DNA of 6,018 nt, from positions 1-6,018 of the forward strand of contig JAQVRW010000198.1 in assembly GCA_028700875.1 (NCBI GenBank), given 5' to 3'. The DNA comes from Candidatus Zixiibacteriota bacterium. Its GTDB lineage: Bacteria > Zixibacteria > MSB-5A5 > GN15 > JAAZOE01. The first letter of the stretch is position 1; each line of letters begins with the position of its first letter. Positions 5,663-6,018 of this stretch are shown piece after piece. The translations under genes and the position numbers were made by a program. Under the pieces are notes generated by a model. The model was not told where the DNA came from, did not search any database, and saw nothing but the letters and a program-made list of their open reading frames with translations.

Positions 5663-5687
5663 CCCCTCCCCCCGTCCCCCCTTTCCC
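5663..5687 (-). other. Putative G-quadruplex motif
   Basis: The minus strand carries four G-runs of 3, 6, 6 and 4 bases separated by AAA, AC and A, which meets the usual G3+N1-7 quadruplex pattern. It lies immediately after the ompA terminator and before repeat module A. CCCCTC (5663-5668) can also pair with GAGGGG (5694-5699). Confidence 0.6.
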
Positions 5688-5702
5688 GGCGGTGAGGGGT
5701 TG

Positions 5703-5820
5703 AATCGATGGCATTCCTCTACTGATTTGCGCGCGAAAAGCCGCATCTATTCGTTGGAATAGTATGGATGGCATGAGGTTGCCGGGAAATGGTTTCGATT
5801 CGTTATTTTTGATGTTTTTG
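5703..5820 (-). repeat. Intergenic repeat module A, copy 2 (inverted)
   Basis: The reverse complement of this segment aligns without gaps to 1313-1430. The most conserved end is AATCAGTAGAGGAATGCC followed by ATCGATT. Here module A lies downstream of module B when read on the minus strand, the opposite order to the first locus. Minus-strand frames across it are not considered genes. Confidence 0.8.
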
Positions 5821-5860
5821 GTCATACTGTCATGCCAATTTAGTAGGTACATAGGGGGAT

Positions 5861-5912
5861 GTCGGGTTTCTCGCCCCGGCCGCCGTGGCGGCTTGGGACT
5901 CGGAACACCGAC
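5861..5912 (-). repeat. Palindromic repeat module B, copy 2 (inverted)
   Basis: This 52-bp imperfect palindrome is the reverse complement of 1454-1505 with five differences. Both outer arms are unchanged. Two differences fall in the hairpin tip, two in an internal loop, and one converts a T-A pair of the middle stem into T-G, which still pairs in an RNA read on the minus strand. Confidence 0.85.
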
Positions 5913-5946
5913 CTACTGTCTGACGCCGATACGGCTGTGTCGGGTA

Positions 5947-5970
5947 CGGGCAGGAAAGGGTTCCTGCCCG
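5947..5970. repeat. Perfect 10-bp hairpin near contig end
   Basis: CGGGCAGGAA (5947-5956) pairs perfectly with TTCCTGCCCG (5961-5970) around an AGGG loop. No T-run follows on either strand, so it is not an obvious terminator. It may belong to the same intergenic repeat family or be the end of a transcript from outside the window. No gene is seen in 5971-6018. Confidence 0.6.
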
Positions 5971-6018
5971 CGCTGTACAATCGCCGGACATGGCGGACGC
6001 ACGTATAGACGCTGTTTG

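Noticed and set aside
5121..5852. 243-aa minus-strand reading frame
   Set aside because: Most of it is antisense to the OmpA gene, and its first part crosses the G-rich tract and repeat module A. No ribosome binding site or domain is visible.

Overview
The window reads as one end of a contig from a Gram-negative bacterium. It encodes an OmpA-type outer membrane protein with a signal peptide, a beta-barrel-like region and a peptidoglycan-binding domain, and an initiator tRNA with an encoded CCA end. Most of it is GC-rich, but the left kilobase looks clearly AT-richer. The phylum cannot be fixed from the sequence. A Memo-AMMECR1 fusion and an OmpA carrying thrombospondin type-3 repeats would suit an FCB-group or deltaproteobacterial-like lineage, but that is only a guess. 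The first 16 bases match the 3' end of a standard Illumina adapter, so base 1 is an assembly edge, not a natural one.

Left part (1-1312): on the minus strand a DUF1837/HamA nuclease gene (95-1012) is followed after 17 bp by a new ATG whose frame runs off the contig. This is the arrangement of the two-gene Hachiman anti-phage system (hamA nuclease, hamB helicase), with hamB almost entirely missing. A promoter candidate and a perfect 11-bp hairpin lie upstream of hamA.

Centre (1313-3014): a two-module intergenic repeat (118-bp module A, 52-bp palindromic module B) precedes a minus-strand gene for a 480-aa Memo + AMMECR1 fusion, two of the three parts of the AmmeMemoRadiSam set. No radical SAM gene is present here.

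Right-centre (3094-3674): the functional initiator tRNA (3598-3674) has its own promoter. Exactly 464 bp upstream lies a second copy of that promoter, the leader and the 5' half of the tRNA. In this copy the D-arm is replaced by a small hairpin and the 3' half is lost. A stand-alone GIY-YIG nuclease gene sits between the two copies. This looks like a small tRNA-associated, possibly mobile, unit and is the most unusual arrangement in the window.

Right (3675-6018): a 342-bp spacer leads to the OmpA gene with an excellent ribosome binding site, six 30-residue TSP3 calcium-binding repeats and a strong intrinsic terminator. The 3' flank holds a G-quadruplex motif, inverted copies of modules A and B in swapped order, and a further perfect hairpin. 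The genes do not form one operon. Defence (Hachiman), the AmmeMemo protein, the tRNA/GIY-YIG unit and envelope anchoring are independent units separated by repeat-rich spacers.
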